A DNA stretch of 16,428 nucleotides from Xanthobacteraceae bacterium. GTDB taxonomy: Bacteria > Pseudomonadota > Alphaproteobacteria > Rhizobiales > Xanthobacteraceae. Below the pieces are notes generated by a model. The model ran no database searches. It worked only from the letters and a program-made list of their open reading frames with translations, and was not told the DNA's origin. The stretch lies in assembly GCA_019746355.1 (NCBI GenBank), contig JAIESC010000100.1, positions 1 through 16,428 of the forward strand, in the 5' to 3' direction. The translations under genes were made by a program, and so were the position numbers. This document shows positions 1 through 8,616 of this stretch, one piece after another (positions within the stretch are counted from its first letter, which is position 1; every line of letters begins with the position of its first letter).

Positions 1-393
1 ATTGATCTCGGCTAGTCACTCACGTTTGCGCGGAGCGATGCGGGTGCATCGCTCCATTGACGAGGTCCACCACTCCGACCGATTGCACCCGAAAGCGCAA
101 AAGACCGGTGCGATGTACCTTGAAACGTAAGACCGCCGTGTCTCTTCCATGACCGCACCGCAAAAAGGTTTCCCCTTCCACGGAGGCGGTCCGCAAGGAC
201 TCCGCCGTCCACGTTTCTCTTTCTTCCGATTCACCTGTCAAACAGCCCGGCAGCCTTGCGGCTCCCACTCCCCAGCAAGCCGGGAAGCCGACGAAGCACG
301 ACCCCCGACACCTTCTCGGAGATCAGTTCCACACAAAAGTGAGGAGCTTCAGAGGCGCGCCATCGCGCCGATAGCGGACGGGCGCGCCGAATG
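1..393 (-). other. rRNA operon leader (5' external transcribed spacer)
   Basis: Transcribed leftward from the promoter at 400-429. No protein-like reading frame stands out; the open frames here are arginine/proline-rich composition artefacts. Visible RNA structure on the minus strand: a boxA-like element with a GNRA-capped hairpin beside it (234-263), a hairpin at 185-206, and a perfect 10-bp stem with a 4-nt loop at 32-55. Two self-complementary GGCGCGCC octamers (354-361 and 381-388) lie just after the expected start. The minus-strand text around 200-247 resembles rhizobial rRNA leader/spacer sequence as I remember it. No tRNA-Ile or tRNA-Ala is present, which argues for the 16S leader rather than the 16S-23S spacer. 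The rRNA gene itself would start beyond position 1, so its identity is inferred. Confidence 0.6.
234..263 (-). promoter_or_regulatory. boxB-boxA-like antitermination site
   Basis: Reading the minus strand, a short hairpin (252-263, stem AGCC/GGCT, GNRA-type loop GCAA) is followed by GGCTGTTTGACAGG (234-247). The latter resembles the rRNA boxA core (TGCTCTTTAACA in E. coli). A hairpin followed by boxA downstream of a strong promoter is the layout of rRNA antitermination signals bound by NusB-S10. The family knowledge is established; assignment here is by similarity of position and sequence only. Confidence 0.5.
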
Positions 394-399
394 ACGGGG

Positions 400-429
400 G
401 TTATATGGGCGACACCCAGGTGTTGTCAA
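400..429 (-). promoter_or_regulatory. sigma70-type rRNA operon promoter
   Basis: On the minus strand there is a perfect -35 TTGACA (424-429), an 18-bp spacer and a -10 TATAAC (400-405). An AT-rich stretch directly upstream (about 431-452) looks like an UP element. Transcription would start near 393 and run left into the leader with the boxA-like element. This is the strongest sigma70-type promoter I noticed in the window, as expected for a stable RNA operon. Confidence 0.65.
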
Positions 430-756
430 CCGACAAAATTTGAAAAACGAAAGACCCCGGATTCTTCGCGATTGCAGCATTTACGCCGATTTTAACTCCT
501 CGGCCCCGGTGCAAGGCCGCCCCGTCGCGCCGCACTTGAGCCACATTCCTCCGCCGTTCTTTGCAAATCGGGACTGCAGGGGAGCCCTTTCAAGCGTCGT
601 CGGCCGTTCGGGCCGTGTCACCTCACCGGTCATTGACCGGAACATGGGCGGCACGGCATCGTCACCGCCGGATTCGGCCTGGCAGGGGCCGAAGCGGACG
701 GGGCCGCGGTACTTCAGTTCCGCTTGAAGTGCTTCCACGAGTCAGGGGATCGGGTT
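430..756. other. intergenic region between divergent rRNA promoter and M23 gene
   Basis: No convincing gene. It holds the AT-rich UP-like segment of the rRNA promoter (431-452), a stem-loop at 601-615 (CGGCC/GGCCG), the perfect 15-bp palindrome at 626-640 and a 7-bp stem-loop at 673-693 (TTCGGCC/GGCCGAA). A TTGACC inside the palindrome could serve as a -35 for the M23 gene, but I find no good -10 at the right distance. The M23 promoter is therefore not identified. Confidence 0.4.
626..640. promoter_or_regulatory. perfect 15-bp palindrome, possible operator
   Basis: CCGGTCA-T-TGACCGG is a perfect inverted repeat of two 7-bp arms around one base, about 115 bp upstream of the M23 peptidase start. 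The size and symmetry suit a dimeric repressor or activator. No regulator gene is adjacent, so the binding protein is unknown. Confidence 0.35.
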
Positions 757-2784
757 TTGGACCAAGCCAGGCCGCGTCAACAGCATCGGCACAGAGCGGA
801 CGCGTTGGCCGTCGATCTCGGCAATGAGCCGCCGCTTTCGGTCGACGGCGGCAACGGCAACGTCATCGATCGCCGCCGCGTCTCGGTCCAGTGGTTCTCC
901 GGCACGATCCTGACCGGCGTCTGCGGCGCGGCCCTGATGGGCGGCGCTGTTTTTGCGTCGCTCGACGGCGAGACCAACTTCGCCACGATCCCCGAGCGTG
1001 TCGAAAGCGCGCTGCGCGGCGCGATCGGCAGCATGGGCGAGAAGCTCACGCGCAAGGCCGACCGCCTGCCGCCGGCCAGCGAAACCAGCAGCCAGCGCCA
1101 GCTCGTGCGCATCAGCACCACCGTCAGGGTCGGCGACCGCGAGGTGGTGCGCGTGCGCCCCTATCACCGCATCTCCGCCAACCTGGTGCTGACCAGCACC
1201 GAATATGCGTCGAGCGTGCCGCCGTTCAACGCGCAGAAGCTGCTCGCGCAAGCCGGCGCTGACGGCGTGGCGATGGACGAGCAGGCCGGGGCCGAACCCG
1301 ACGCCGAAGTCTCCTACGTGACGCGCGATCTCGCCGCACTGCTGCCGCGCGTCAAGCTCGCAGGCGTGCTGCCGCCCGAGGACATCATCGCGCGCGTGCG
1401 CGACACCGCGCACTGGGGCGGCGGCGGCGGCGACAATCGCTATACGGTCGCGGGCATGCCGCCGGGAAGCCCGATGCCGCCGACGATGGCTTACGCGGCC
1501 GACGGCACGCCCGATCCGTACTCGGGCTTCGAGACCCGCATCATCCCTGAGAACATCACGCTGTTGCCGAAGACGGCGCAGCAGGCGAGCGGCGGCAACG
1601 GCACCGCCTGGAACGAGCGCGCGGTCACGGTGAAGAAGGGCGAGAACATCGAGACGATCCTCAAGGAGCTCGGCGCGACGCCCGAGGAAATCTCCGCGAT
1701 CGCCTCCGCCCTCGGCCCGCGCGGCCGCAAGAACGGCCTGAAGGAAGGCCAGAGGCTCCGCATTCTCGCCGCCGCGCCCGCGGGCGAGCCGAACCGCCTG
1801 CAGCCGTTGCGCGTCATCGTCATGGGCGACAGCGCGATCGAGGCGGTCGTCGCTCTTTCGGACATGCAGAAATACGTCGCGGTCGACGTCGCCAGCATGA
1901 ACACGATGGTTGCCGACGCCGGCAGCGAGGACGACGACGATGACGGCAAGGGCATGCGGCTCTACCAGAGCATCTACGAGACCGCGCTGCGCAACAACAT
2001 CCCGCGGCCGGTGATCGAGGCGCTGATCCGCATCTACTCCTACGACATCGATTTCCAGCACAAGGCGCAGCCGGGCGACTCGTTCGACGTGCTGTTCGCC
2101 GCCGACGAAGATTCCGCCACCAGCAGCGAAACCAAGAACGACGTGTTCTTTGCGTCGCTCAGCACCGGCGGCGAGCAGCGCAAGTACTATCGCTTCCAGA
2201 CGCCGGACGACAGCATCGTCGACTACTACGACGAGACCGGAAAGAGCGCGAAGAAGTTCCTGGTGAGAAAGCCCGTGGCCGCCGGCGTCATGCGGTCCGG
2301 CTTCGGCTCGCGAAACCATCCGCTGCTCGGCTACACCAAGATGCACACCGGCGTGGACTGGGCGGCCCCCCTTGGCACCGCGATTTATGCGTCCGGCAAC
2401 GGCACCGTCGAAAAGGTCGGCTGGGAGTCGGGCTACGGCAAATATGTCCGCATCCGCCACGCCAACGGCTACGAGACCGCCTACGGCCACATGACCGCGT
2501 TTGCCCGCTCGACGCAGCCGGGCGCCCGCGTGCGCCAGGGCCAGGTGATCGGCTATGTCGGCTCGACCGGCCTCTCCACCGGACCGCACGTGCACTACGA
2601 GATCCTGGTCAACGGCCGCTTCGTCGACCCGCTGCGCGTGAAGCTGCCGCGCGGCCGCGTGCTCGACGGCCCGATGCTCACCGGCTTCGAGAAAGAGCGC
2701 GACCGCTACGACGGCATTCTCGCACGCTCGGCCCCGCGCGTCGCGCAGACGCAGGGCGCCCAGGCCGCCGCGCCCACGCGCTGA
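757..2784 (+). CDS. M23 family (LytM-type) peptidoglycan endopeptidase, membrane anchored
   Basis: Zinc metallopeptidase expected to cut peptide cross-links of peptidoglycan in the periplasm. Read from a TTG at 757 it has 675 residues: a cytoplasmic N-terminus rich in charged residues, one membrane segment (about 46-68), a long periplasmic region with a LysM/OapA-like stretch (VTVKKGENIETIL, about 290-345), a segment typical of MepM-like proteins (KYYRF...DYYDETGKSA), and the M23 domain (about 515-630). Metal ligands are H530 and D534 (HTGVD) and H613 (HVH); H578 (YGHM) and H611 complete the active site, so it should be catalytically active. The TTG at 757 is preferred because AGGGGA lies 7 bp upstream; a TTG at 724 would add 11 residues but has no ribosome binding site. 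It is a single gene convergent with the PH-domain gene, and length and layout fit alphaproteobacterial homologues. Confidence 0.9.
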   Translation: MDQARPRQQHRHRADALAVDLGNEPPLSVDGGNGNVIDRRRVSVQWFSGTILTGVCGAALMGGAVFASLDGETNFATIPERVESALRGAIGSMGEKLTRKADRLPPASETSSQRQLVRISTTVRVGDREVVRVRPYHRISANLVLTSTEYASSVPPFNAQKLLAQAGADGVAMDEQAGAEPDAEVSYVTRDLAALLPRVKLAGVLPPEDIIARVRDTAHWGGGGGDNRYTVAGMPPGSPMPPTMAYAADGTPDPYSGFETRIIPENITLLPKTAQQASGGNGTAWNERAVTVKKGENIETILKELGATPEEISAIASALGPRGRKNGLKEGQRLRILAAAPAGEPNRLQPLRVIVMGDSAIEAVVALSDMQKYVAVDVASMNTMVADAGSEDDDDDGKGMRLYQSIYETALRNNIPRPVIEALIRIYSYDIDFQHKAQPGDSFDVLFAADEDSATSSETKNDVFFASLSTGGEQRKYYRFQTPDDSIVDYYDETGKSAKKFLVRKPVAAGVMRSGFGSRNHPLLGYTKMHTGVDWAAPLGTAIYASGNGTVEKVGWESGYGKYVRIRHANGYETAYGHMTAFARSTQPGARVRQGQVIGYVGSTGLSTGPHVHYEILVNGRFVDPLRVKLPRGRVLDGPMLTGFEKERDRYDGILARSAPRVAQTQGAQAAAPTR

Positions 2785-2801
2785 TCTCAGATTAAGGCAC
2801 T

Positions 2802-2939
2802 CCGTCATTCCGGGGCACGCGCCATAAGCGCGTTTACGCGCTTTTTCGACGCGCTATGGCGCGTGAACCGGAAATCCATAATCACTGCTGCGGAGTATGG
2901 ATTCCGGGCCCGCCGCTTCGCGGCGTCCCGGAATGACGG
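2802..2939. repeat. Bradyrhizobiaceae-type palindromic intergenic repeat
   Basis: The element is bounded by a perfect 13-bp inverted repeat, CCGTCATTCCGGG (2802-2814) and CCCGGAATGACGG (2927-2939). Nested inside are ACGCGCCATA/TATGGCGCGT, GGAAATCCATA/TATGGATTCC and a CGCCGC-TTC-GCGGCG hairpin (2911-2925). From memory, elements with CGTCATTCCGGG ends are very common between genes in Bradyrhizobium and Rhodopseudomonas. It fills the gap between two convergent genes and could act as a bidirectional terminator or mRNA stabiliser. Confidence 0.75.
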
Positions 2940-2944
2940 CGGGG

Positions 2945-3403
2945 CTATTTGGCCGTGATCGCATTGCGGAACGCGATCGGCGAGGCGACGTCCCTGATCG
3001 GCTCGAGCCCCTGCCCGGTGCCGACCACGGTCACGGTGCCGTAGTCCAAAAGCCTGCCCAGCACCGACTGATCGACCTTCACCGACTCGACCTTGTCCAT
3101 GTTCATCTCGGCGGTGTTGCGCATGATGAAGCCGCGCTTGGAAATCACCCGCCGGTCGGTGATCGCGAACTCGGTGATCCAACGGGTGAACCAGGCGTAG
3201 GCGAACATCAGGGCAAACAGCACCGCCAGCGCGAAGGCGGCCCAAGCGACGGTCGCACCGCGCGCTCCGAACTGGAGCAGCAAGGCCACCAGCGCCACGC
3301 CCAGCACGACAATCAGCATGGACGGCCAGTAGGTGATCCAATGCAGCCGGCCCATGAGGATGATCCTCTCGCCCGGCTGCAGGACGGATTGGGTGTAGCT
3401 CAT
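2945..3403 (-). CDS. PH domain-containing membrane protein (bPH_2, YdbS-like)
   Basis: A 152-residue membrane protein. A short N-terminus with the family-typical L-x-PGE start (LQPGERIILMGRLHW) is followed by two hydrophobic helices (about 25-46 and 50-72). Then comes a bacterial pleckstrin-homology domain whose hallmark is TEFAITDRRVISKRGFI...MNMDKVESVKVDQS followed by a GTVTVVGTG strand. The function of this domain family is poorly known; no catalytic residue is expected. The ATG has a good GAGG ribosome site 7 bp upstream. It lies 134 bp downstream of clpB on the same strand, with the tandem-repeat relic between them, so it may be read through from clpB or have its own promoter, which I could not identify. 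Its 3' end abuts the palindromic repeat. Confidence 0.88.
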   Translation of the reverse strand: MSYTQSVLQPGERIILMGRLHWITYWPSMLIVVLGVALVALLLQFGARGATVAWAAFALAVLFALMFAYAWFTRWITEFAITDRRVISKRGFIMRNTAEMNMDKVESVKVDQSVLGRLLDYGTVTVVGTGQGLEPIRDVASPIAFRNAITAK

Positions 3404-3470
3404 GAAAAGCCTCGGCGCGCGACGTCGAATCGCGCGCCGATTTTAGCAGCTTGCCGGGTGCCTGGGCGCG

Positions 3471-3537
3471 GCTTAAGCGGCCTCTCTTACGCGCCAGACG
3501 ACTGCTTACGCAGCCTCTTGGTGCTTAAGACGGCTGG

Positions 3538-3552
<15 letters not shown>
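3471..3552 (-). repeat. three-copy tandem duplication of the clpB 3' end
   Basis: On the minus strand the last codons of clpB plus stop (CAAGAGGCTGCGTAA, 3552-3538) recur exactly at 3520-3506. A third, degenerate copy (GAGGCCGCTTAAGC) sits at 3484-3471. Copies are spaced 32 and 33 bp apart, and the first two 32-bp units match at roughly three quarters of positions. Because the period is not a multiple of three, each copy carries its own stop but is out of frame with the gene. This looks like an old tandem duplication. Confidence 0.7.
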
Positions 3553-6132
<2,580 letters not shown>

Positions 6133-6227
6133 TTATCGCTCCCTCGGGCCCTGGATGCGGCACCCGGATAGCGGACCTCGAACGAGCATCCGCCGTGCCA
6201 GATGTAAGAAGCAGCTTGCCGGGCCGG

Positions 6228-6255
6228 AAGGGGCATTTCGTTGATTTTCATCAAG
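6228..6255 (-). promoter_or_regulatory. sigma32 (RpoH)-like heat-shock promoter of clpB
   Basis: On the minus strand, CTTGATG (6249-6255), a 15-bp spacer and CCCCTT (6228-6233) match the sigma32 consensus CTTGAAA-N11-16-CCCCAT closely. The predicted start near 6220 gives a leader of roughly 85-90 nt ahead of the clpB ATG. clpB is a classic RpoH target, which supports the call. It sits just beyond the stop codon of the short gene at 6273. Confidence 0.5.
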
Positions 6256-6272
6256 GAATGGCCGCCAAGCCC

Positions 6273-6539
6273 TCAATCATACTCCCGATCGTGGACGGCT
6301 GCGCCCGCCGCCTGCCGGTCGAGCGATTCCCGGTACTTCAAGCATCCGCGCAGGAATTTCGGCCAGGGCGGAACGGCGATACTCGGCTCGATCCGCTCCG
6401 GCAGCAGACCCCAGAGTTGGGGGTGATGCCAACACAGATCGTGGCCGCTACTATCGCGATGGGCCCGAATCCCGGCCCGCAGCCGCTTCACCTCGGCGAC
6501 CTGCGCCTCCCGGTCCATCTGCTGCAAATCTTCGTCCAT
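6273..6539 (-). CDS. conserved rhizobial hypothetical protein (88 aa)
   Basis: A small soluble protein with no function I can assign. It begins MDEDLQQMDREAQVAEVKRL, a predicted helix, followed by the conserved-looking block HDLCWHHPQLWGLLPE and a WPKFLRGCLKYRESLD segment. I recall very similar short proteins in Bradyrhizobium and relatives, always of unknown function. The Cys-Trp-His-His cluster could bind a metal, but that is speculation. The ATG at 6539 is chosen over one 14 codons upstream because it has GAGG about 8 bp before it and because the extra residues are arginine-rich and unlike the rest. It is divergent from the MOSC gene, with only 20 bp between the two starts, and read in the same direction as clpB. 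Confidence 0.8.
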   Translation of the reverse strand: MDEDLQQMDREAQVAEVKRLRAGIRAHRDSSGHDLCWHHPQLWGLLPERIEPSIAVPPWPKFLRGCLKYRESLDRQAAGAAVHDREYD

Positions 6540-6559
6540 CAATCGACCTCGCAAGACAG

Positions 6560-7339
6560 GTGCCCGTGCCCTCCCCCGCAAACCCAGCCACCCTCAAGGC
6601 GATTTACAGATATCCGGTGAAGGGCCTGTCGCCCGAGCCGCTCCCCCGCACGGAGCTTGCGCCCGGCAAGACGGTGCCGTTCGACCGCATGTACGCCATC
6701 GAGAACGGCCCGTCCGGCTTCGATCCGGCGCATCCCGCCTATCTCCCCAAGCAACGCTTCCTGATGCTGATGCGGAACGCGCGGCTCGCCGAGCTGCGCA
6801 CCCGGTTCGACCACGAAAGCCACCTCCTGACCATCCGCGCCGAGAACCGCGAAGCCGCGCGCGGCAACCTGCGCACACCGGAAGGCCGCGCCGCCATCGA
6901 GCGGTTCTTCGAGGAGCACTGCGCCGACGAACTGCGCGGGCCGCCAAAGGTTCTCTCCGCCGACAGCCACAGCTTTTCCGACGTGGCCAAGAAAGTGGTC
7001 TCGATCATCAACCTCGCTTCGGTCGCCGATCTCGAGAACGCCACCGGCGCGCCAGTCAATCCGCTGCGCTTCCGCGGCAATCTCTACGTCGAGGGCTGGC
7101 CGGCGTGGCGCGAGTTTGATCTGGTGGGCGCGGAGATCGCGGTCGGCGACCACGTGCGGCTGAAGATCGTCAAGCGGATCGTGCGTTGCGCCGCGACCGA
7201 GGTGGATCCCGATACCGGCATCCGCGATCTGCAAGTCCCGCGCACGCTGATGAAGACCTACGGCCATGCCGACTGCGGCATCTACGGCGAGGTGATCGCC
7301 GGCGGCACCGTCGCCGTCGGCGACGGCGTGACCGCCTGA
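6560..7339 (+). CDS. MOSC domain-containing protein
   Basis: A 259-residue protein of the MOSC (molybdenum cofactor sulfurase C-terminal) family, related to YcbX/mARC-type proteins that handle sulfur or bind molybdenum cofactor. The N-terminal MOSC_N beta-barrel opens with the typical LKAIYRYPVKGLSPE (about 12-26). The MOSC domain follows, with NPLRFRGNLYVEG (about 167-179) and the conserved cysteine C210 in KRIVRCAATEVDPDTG, then GHADCGIYGEV. No 2Fe-2S domain is attached, so a partner reductase would be needed if it is an oxidoreductase. The start is a GTG at 6560 with a weak ribosome site; the conserved sequence begins close after it. The promoter must overlap the divergent short gene. Substrate unknown. 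Confidence 0.88.
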   Translation: MPVPSPANPATLKAIYRYPVKGLSPEPLPRTELAPGKTVPFDRMYAIENGPSGFDPAHPAYLPKQRFLMLMRNARLAELRTRFDHESHLLTIRAENREAARGNLRTPEGRAAIERFFEEHCADELRGPPKVLSADSHSFSDVAKKVVSIINLASVADLENATGAPVNPLRFRGNLYVEGWPAWREFDLVGAEIAVGDHVRLKIVKRIVRCAATEVDPDTGIRDLQVPRTLMKTYGHADCGIYGEVIAGGTVAVGDGVTA

Positions 7340-7356
7340 AGGTGAGAAGAAGAAAG

Positions 7357-7433
7357 TGGAGGCCGGGCCCTGGAATCGAACCAAGGATAACGAGGTTTGC
7401 GGGCCTCTCGCGTAGCCTCTCCGCCACCCGGCC
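7357..7433 (-). tRNA. tRNA-Cys(GCA)-like gene, structurally irregular, possibly a pseudogene
   Basis: On the minus strand, GGCCGGG (7433-7427) pairs perfectly with CCCGGCC (7367-7361), followed by discriminator T and an encoded CCA (7360-7357). The T arm has the canonical loop TTCGATT (7380-7374), and the D-arm text (GGCGGAGAGGCTACGC) is typical of rhizobial tRNA-Cys. The anticodon region reads GAGG-CCCGCAAA-CCTC, giving GCA as anticodon, and T73 is the cysteine identity base. Oddities: the total is 77 nt rather than the usual 74; the anticodon loop has 8 bases; position 33 is C instead of the near-universal T; and one extra base pair makes the acceptor plus T stems 13 bp instead of 12. Clearly tRNA-derived; whether it is functional is doubtful. 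Confidence 0.65.
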
Positions 7434-7477
7434 GTGACAGGCAACCTAAGTTCCAGCATCCTAAATTTGCGTGAACA

Positions 7478-7503
7478 GGAACGCGTGATTTTCCCGGCAC
7501 GTT
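7478..7503 (+). promoter_or_regulatory. EcfG-type general stress promoter
   Basis: GGAAC (7478-7482), a 17-bp spacer and CGTT (7500-7503) match exactly the published alphaproteobacterial EcfG (sigma-EcfG, PhyR-NepR cascade) consensus. Transcription would start near 7510, leaving about 60 nt before the ATG of the DUF6894 gene. Confidence 0.65.
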
Positions 7504-7568
7504 AACCCTTCATCGACCAAACCGGACGCCGCGGCGAACCACCGCGGGCGCGCGCCGGTTGTGCCGGC

Positions 7569-7778
7569 ATGCCGGTCTATTTCCTGCACGTCGAAGGACG
7601 CGTTCGCATCGAGGACGAGTTCGTCCTGGAACTACCGGATGACGCCGCCGCGCGCCGCGAGGCCCGTGGCATGGCGCGCGATCTGTCGCGGCACCAGACC
7701 GGGATGGTTGCCTGGCGCGTCGTCGTGATCAACGAGGCGGGCGAGCGCATCGAGGAAGTGATTTCGAAGGCGGCGTGA
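7569..7778 (+). CDS. DUF6894 family small protein
   Basis: A 69-residue acidic soluble protein. The opening MPVYFLHVEGRVRIEDEFVL followed by ELPDDAAARREARGMARDL is the recognisable pattern of DUF6894 proteins, which are numerous in Bradyrhizobium and Methylobacterium (usual pattern MPRYFFH...D..G.ELPD...A..EA). A strand-rich N-terminus is followed by a helix and a second strand pair (AWRVVVINEAGERI). Function unknown. An exact EcfG-type promoter lies 65 bp upstream, so it is probably induced in general stress. It is convergent with the P-loop ATPase gene, 26 bp apart. No strong ribosome site precedes the ATG. Confidence 0.8.
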   Translation: MPVYFLHVEGRVRIEDEFVLELPDDAAARREARGMARDLSRHQTGMVAWRVVVINEAGERIEEVISKAA

Positions 7779-7804
7779 GCCGCTTCCAAGCAGGCATCGG
7801 TGCG

Positions 7805-8356
7805 TCACGACGTTGTCTGCCGGTCCAAGGCTGCATCGACGACGAATTTCAGCCGCTCCGCGACGCCCGTGCGCGGCAATTCGACAAGCTCGTAGCCGAG
7901 CCCGGCGTAGGTCTCGGCGAGCGCCGCATAGGTGCGCTCGGCTTCGGTAAAATCCTGCCGGCGCTCGGTGTCCTGCGTGAAGATCTCCCGCCACGGCGGC
8001 GCGATGAACACGCCGCGGCGATAGCGGAACACCTCCGCCGCCTTCTCGATGTGCGCGGGCACCGCCACACGCATCAATCGCAGATAGCCGATCACATCGG
8101 GAACGCCGCGGTCGAAGAACACCGGTCCGGGCTGCCGCGCCGCCATGCGGTAAGACCGCATCTCCCATCCGAGCATCAGCTCGGCGAAGGCCGCCGGATC
8201 GCGCCACGGCAGCGCGGGGCCGTCGATCGCCGCCTGATCCTGGATGATGCCGCGGCCGGCCTCGACGGTTCGGGCGTAGCCCGCGCGCTCCAGCGCATCG
8301 ATCAGCGTGGTCTTGCCGGAACCCGGCCCGCCGGTGATGACAAAGAACGCTTTCAT
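7805..8356 (-). CDS. AAA family P-loop ATPase (AAA_28-like)
   Basis: A 183-residue predicted nucleotide-binding protein. The Walker A motif GGPGSGKTT starts at residue 9; FFDRGVPD (80-87) has the DRG/Walker-B-like motif of this family, related to NadR-type and thymidylate-type kinases. An arginine-bearing lid follows (RYRRGVFIAPPWREIFTQDTER split over about 111-132). I expect a small-molecule kinase or ATPase of unknown substrate, close to Pfam AAA_28. The ATG at 8356 is preferred since the P-loop then begins at the usual distance from the N-terminus; an ATG at 8413 would add 19 unconserved-looking residues and overlap the first 16-bp repeat. Neither start has a good ribosome site. It is divergent from the cyclic-di-GMP gene, with the repeats in between. 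Confidence 0.8.
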   Translation of the reverse strand: MKAFFVITGGPGSGKTTLIDALERAGYARTVEAGRGIIQDQAAIDGPALPWRDPAAFAELMLGWEMRSYRMAARQPGPVFFDRGVPDVIGYLRLMRVAVPAHIEKAAEVFRYRRGVFIAPPWREIFTQDTERRQDFTEAERTYAALAETYAGLGYELVELPRTGVAERLKFVVDAALDRQTTS

Positions 8357-8395
8357 GAGATGTCTGGTCCACTCGATCGTTGCGTTGCTGCCCGA

Positions 8396-8460
8396 TTCCG
8401 TCGCGAGTGTCATTCGTCACGAATGTTGTTCGTCACGAGACTTGTTCGTCACGAGTCTTG
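8396..8460. repeat. 16-bp operator-like tandem repeats
   Basis: Three head-to-tail 16-bp units start at 8413, 8429 and 8445: TTCGTCACGAATGTTG, TTCGTCACGAGACTTG and TTCGTCACGAGTCTTG. A more degenerate 17-bp unit precedes them at 8396. The core of the first is an 11-bp palindrome TTCGT-C-ACGAA; the others differ only in the last base. They lie between the divergent ATPase (start 8356) and MHYT-GGDEF-EAL (start 8617) genes, as iterated operators would. No regulator gene is next to them. Confidence 0.6.
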
Positions 8461-8616
8461 CCGAACGTTAACTGCGTCCGCGCACCGGCGCGAAGGTACT
8501 CAAAAACCGAAGCCGCATTTGTTTCTGCGACGCCATTAAAGACGCGTTCAGCAACCGCGCAATCGCAACCCGCCAAGGCTTGATGGGCGTGCGGCACTCG
8601 TTTTACGGGGGCATGC

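Noticed and set aside
149..394. Small plus-strand protein gene in the rRNA leader region
   Set aside because: Arg/Pro/Ser-rich translation without a ribosome site; the stretch is explained by the minus-strand rRNA leader with boxA-like site and hairpins.
430..720. 16S-23S spacer tRNA genes
   Set aside because: I searched for tRNA-Ile and tRNA-Ala signatures that would mark this as the internal spacer; none is present, and a strong promoter occupies the place instead.
742..2808. Long minus-strand open frame (688 codons) opposite the M23 gene
   Set aside because: Composition is that of an antisense shadow (alanine, arginine, histidine, valine runs, no domain), and the plus strand encodes a clear M23 peptidase with all active-site residues.
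8396..8460. CRISPR array
   Set aside because: The units are directly adjacent 16-mers without spacers, and no cas gene is near.
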